Positions 62,613 through 64,000 of a stretch of DNA of 64,000 nt are shown piece by piece. The notes beneath the pieces were generated by a model. The model worked only from the letters and a program-made list of their open reading frames with translations, had not been told where the DNA came from and did no database searches. The first letter of the stretch is position 1, and every line of letters begins with the position of its first letter. This DNA comes from Paraburkholderia sp. CNPSo 3272 (GTDB lineage: Bacteria; Pseudomonadota; Gammaproteobacteria; Burkholderiales; Burkholderiaceae): NCBI RefSeq assembly GCF_024206495.1, contig NZ_JAMBPQ010000007.1, positions 62,001-126,000 of the forward strand. The letters are read 5' to 3'. The translations under genes were made by a program, and so were the position numbers.

Positions 62613-63830
62613 TCAGTGCGGGTCCTTGAGGAACAGCGCCTGCAAATCGTTGAGGAAGCGCTGCCCTAATTCGGTCGGCGCGATCTTCTCGTAATCGCGC
62701 GTGATAAGCCCGCGCCGCTCGGCTTCCTGCAGCGCGGGTTCGATCGTCGTGATCGGCAGTCCCGTGCGCTCGATGAAACGATGCACCGGAAACCCTTCCA
62801 CGAGTCGCAACGCATTGAGCATGAACTCGAACGGCAAGTCGCGCGCGCTCACTTCGTGCTCTTCCTGGACCGGCGTGCCCGCCCGCGCCTGCTCGATAAA
62901 GGTCGCCGGATGCTTGTAGCGCGCCTGGCGCACGATGCGGTTCGGAAACGAGAGCTTCGTATGCGCGCCCGCGCCGATCCCGAGGTAGTCGCCGAAGCGC
63001 CAATAGTTGAGGTTATGCCGGCATTGGCGATCCGGCTGGGCGTAAGCCGAAACCTCATAGCGTCCGTATCCCGCTCCCGACGTGCGCTCGTGAATCCAGT
63101 CCTGCATGTCGGCGGACTGGTCGTCGTCGGGCAGGGCAGGCGGAAACTTGGCGAACAGCGTGTTCGGTTCGAGCGTCAGGTGATACAGCGACAGATGCGG
63201 CGGCTTGAACGAGAGCGCCGTCTCGATGTCGGCCTCGCATTCGGCGAGCGTTTGCTGCGGTAACGCGAACATCAGGTCGAGATTGAAGTTGTCGAAGGTC
63301 TTCGCCGCGACCTCGACCGCATGGCGCGCCTGCGCCGCGTCGTGAATGCGTCCGAGCGCTTTCAGATGTGCCTCGTTGAAGCTCTGGATGCCCACCGAAA
63401 GCCGGTTCACGCCGCTCGCGCGAAACTGCGCGAACTTCGCGGCTTCGAACGTGCCTGGATTCGCTTCGAGCGTGATCTCGGCGTCGGCGTCGAGTGGCAG
63501 CAGGGCGCGCACGTCCGACAGCATTCGATCGAGACCCGCTGCGGAAAGCAGGCTAGGCGTTCCCCCCCCGATGAACACCGTATGCACCTGGCGTCCCCAG
63601 ACAAGCGGCAGCGCCTGTTCGAGATCGGCGCGCAGCGCGTCGAGGTAATCGTCTTCGGGAAAGCGCTCGCCTTTCCATTCATGCGAGTTGAAATCGCAAT
63701 ACGGGCACTTGCGCACGCACCACGGAAAATGCACGTAGAGCGCGAGCGGTGGCAGCGAAGTAAGGCGAATGCTGCCAGGCATCGTGAACGACTGGACCAC
63801 TTCGATGCCAATTCGATGCTGCTGGCTCAC
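62613..63830 (-). CDS. hemW: Radical SAM haem chaperone HemW
   Basis: HemW (formerly HemN-like or YggW) binds haem and delivers it to respiratory enzymes. The 405-residue protein has the cluster motif [19 protein letters not shown], the SAM-binding [17 protein letters not shown] and [11 protein letters not shown]. It lacks the N-terminal extension of true coproporphyrinogen dehydrogenase HemN. I chose the GTG at 63830: GGAGGA lies just upstream and the codon overlaps the rdgB stop (GTGA), indicating coupling. An ATG 48 nt on is possible. Confidence 0.93.
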   Translation of the reverse strand: MSQQHRIGIEVVQSFTMPGSIRLTSLPPLALYVHFPWCVRKCPYCDFNSHEWKGERFPEDDYLDALRADLEQALPLVWGRQVHTVFIGGGTPSLLSAAGLDRMLSDVRALLPLDADAEITLEANPGTFEAAKFAQFRASGVNRLSVGIQSFNEAHLKALGRIHDAAQARHAVEVAAKTFDNFNLDLMFALPQQTLAECEADIETALSFKPPHLSLYHLTLEPNTLFAKFPPALPDDDQSADMQDWIHERTSGAGYGRYEVSAYAQPDRQCRHNLNYWRFGDYLGIGAGAHTKLSFPNRIVRQARYKHPATFIEQARAGTPVQEEHEVSARDLPFEFMLNALRLVEGFPVHRFIERTGLPITTIEPALQEAERRGLITRDYEKIAPTELGQRFLNDLQALFLKDPH

Positions 63831-64000
63831 GCTTCCTCCTGGAGTCGCGCGAGCAGTTGGCGCAGGGCAATTGCGCGATGGCTCGACGCGTTCTTGAGCG
63901 CCGGATCGAGCTCGGCCGCCGTGGCCTCGAGCTCTGGAACGTAGAAGTAGGGGTCGTAGCCGAAGCCGTTGTCGCCCCGCGGCGCGTCGAGCACCACGCC
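63827..64000 (-). CDS. rdgB: RdgB/HAM1 inosine/xanthosine triphosphate pyrophosphatase (C-terminal part only)
   Basis: Removes ITP, dITP and XTP from the nucleotide pool. Only the last 57 codons are in the window. They include [20 protein letters not shown] and [16 protein letters not shown], matching the conserved C-terminus of the family (GFGYDP...F and K-N-SHRA). The stop overlaps the GTG start of hemW. The 5' part lies beyond the right edge. Confidence 0.93.
   Translation of the reverse strand, partial: GVVLDAPRGDNGFGYDPYFYVPELEATAAELDPALKNASSHRAIALRQLLARLQEEA

Overview
The window is a high-GC, gene-dense stretch of a Burkholderiaceae chromosome, most likely Paraburkholderia or a close relative. 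The evidence is: a fused glucokinase/RpiR regulator next to pgl and zwf; a ribD-ribE-(ABC exporter)-ribBA-ribH-nusB order with hemL upstream; a bioAFDB cluster; an aceK-thiolase-SDR-ychJ block; and minCDE. Almost all of it is core metabolism and housekeeping. It starts inside gabD and ends inside rdgB, both on the minus strand.

Layout. 1-5 kb: partial gabD, ubiD, and a lytic transglycosylase behind an AT-rich repeat region. 5-15 kb: a minus-strand block with an aminotransferase, nusB, ribH, ribBA (cyclohydrolase II domain degenerate), an ABC exporter, ribE, ribD, hemL and an EVE-like protein. 15-26 kb: a Bcr/CflA exporter, then glk-hexR, pgl and zwf on the minus strand facing a four-gene glucose-type ABC importer on the plus strand. 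One 19-bp palindrome sits between them and supplies the -10 boxes of both divergent promoters. 25-31 kb: Smr protein, trxB, ftsK, lolA. 31-37 kb: MBL hydrolase, MerR regulator, aceK, thiolase, SDR, YchJ. 37-44 kb: secreted alpha/beta hydrolase and bioAFDB. 44-48.5 kb: NCS1 permease, rarA, serS, tRNA-Ser(CGA). 52.8-64 kb: glycosyltransferase, map, GNAT, minCDE, small exported proteins, an MHS transporter, a TonB-like lipoprotein, tRNA-Ser(TGA), hemW and rdgB.

The only clearly accessory segment is a 4.2-kb island at the 3' end of tRNA-Ser(CGA). It is bounded by a perfect 20-bp direct repeat (48538-48557 and 52782-52801). It holds a frameshifted TOPRIM/DUF927 primase-helicase remnant, a putative DUF3304 immunity lipoprotein, a Tle1-like (DUF2235) phospholipase of the type VI secretion effector class, and a wrecked tyrosine integrase. 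It looks like a mobile element reduced to its toxin/immunity cargo.

Functional links. The Glk-HexR fusion probably senses a sugar-phosphate and controls both glucose uptake and the first Entner-Doudoroff steps (zwf, pgl, glk) through the shared palindrome. Riboflavin genes form one minus-strand cluster without a recognisable FMN riboswitch. Several intergenic regions carry short tandem repeats of 10, 14 or 16 bp that are not explained by the annotated genes.
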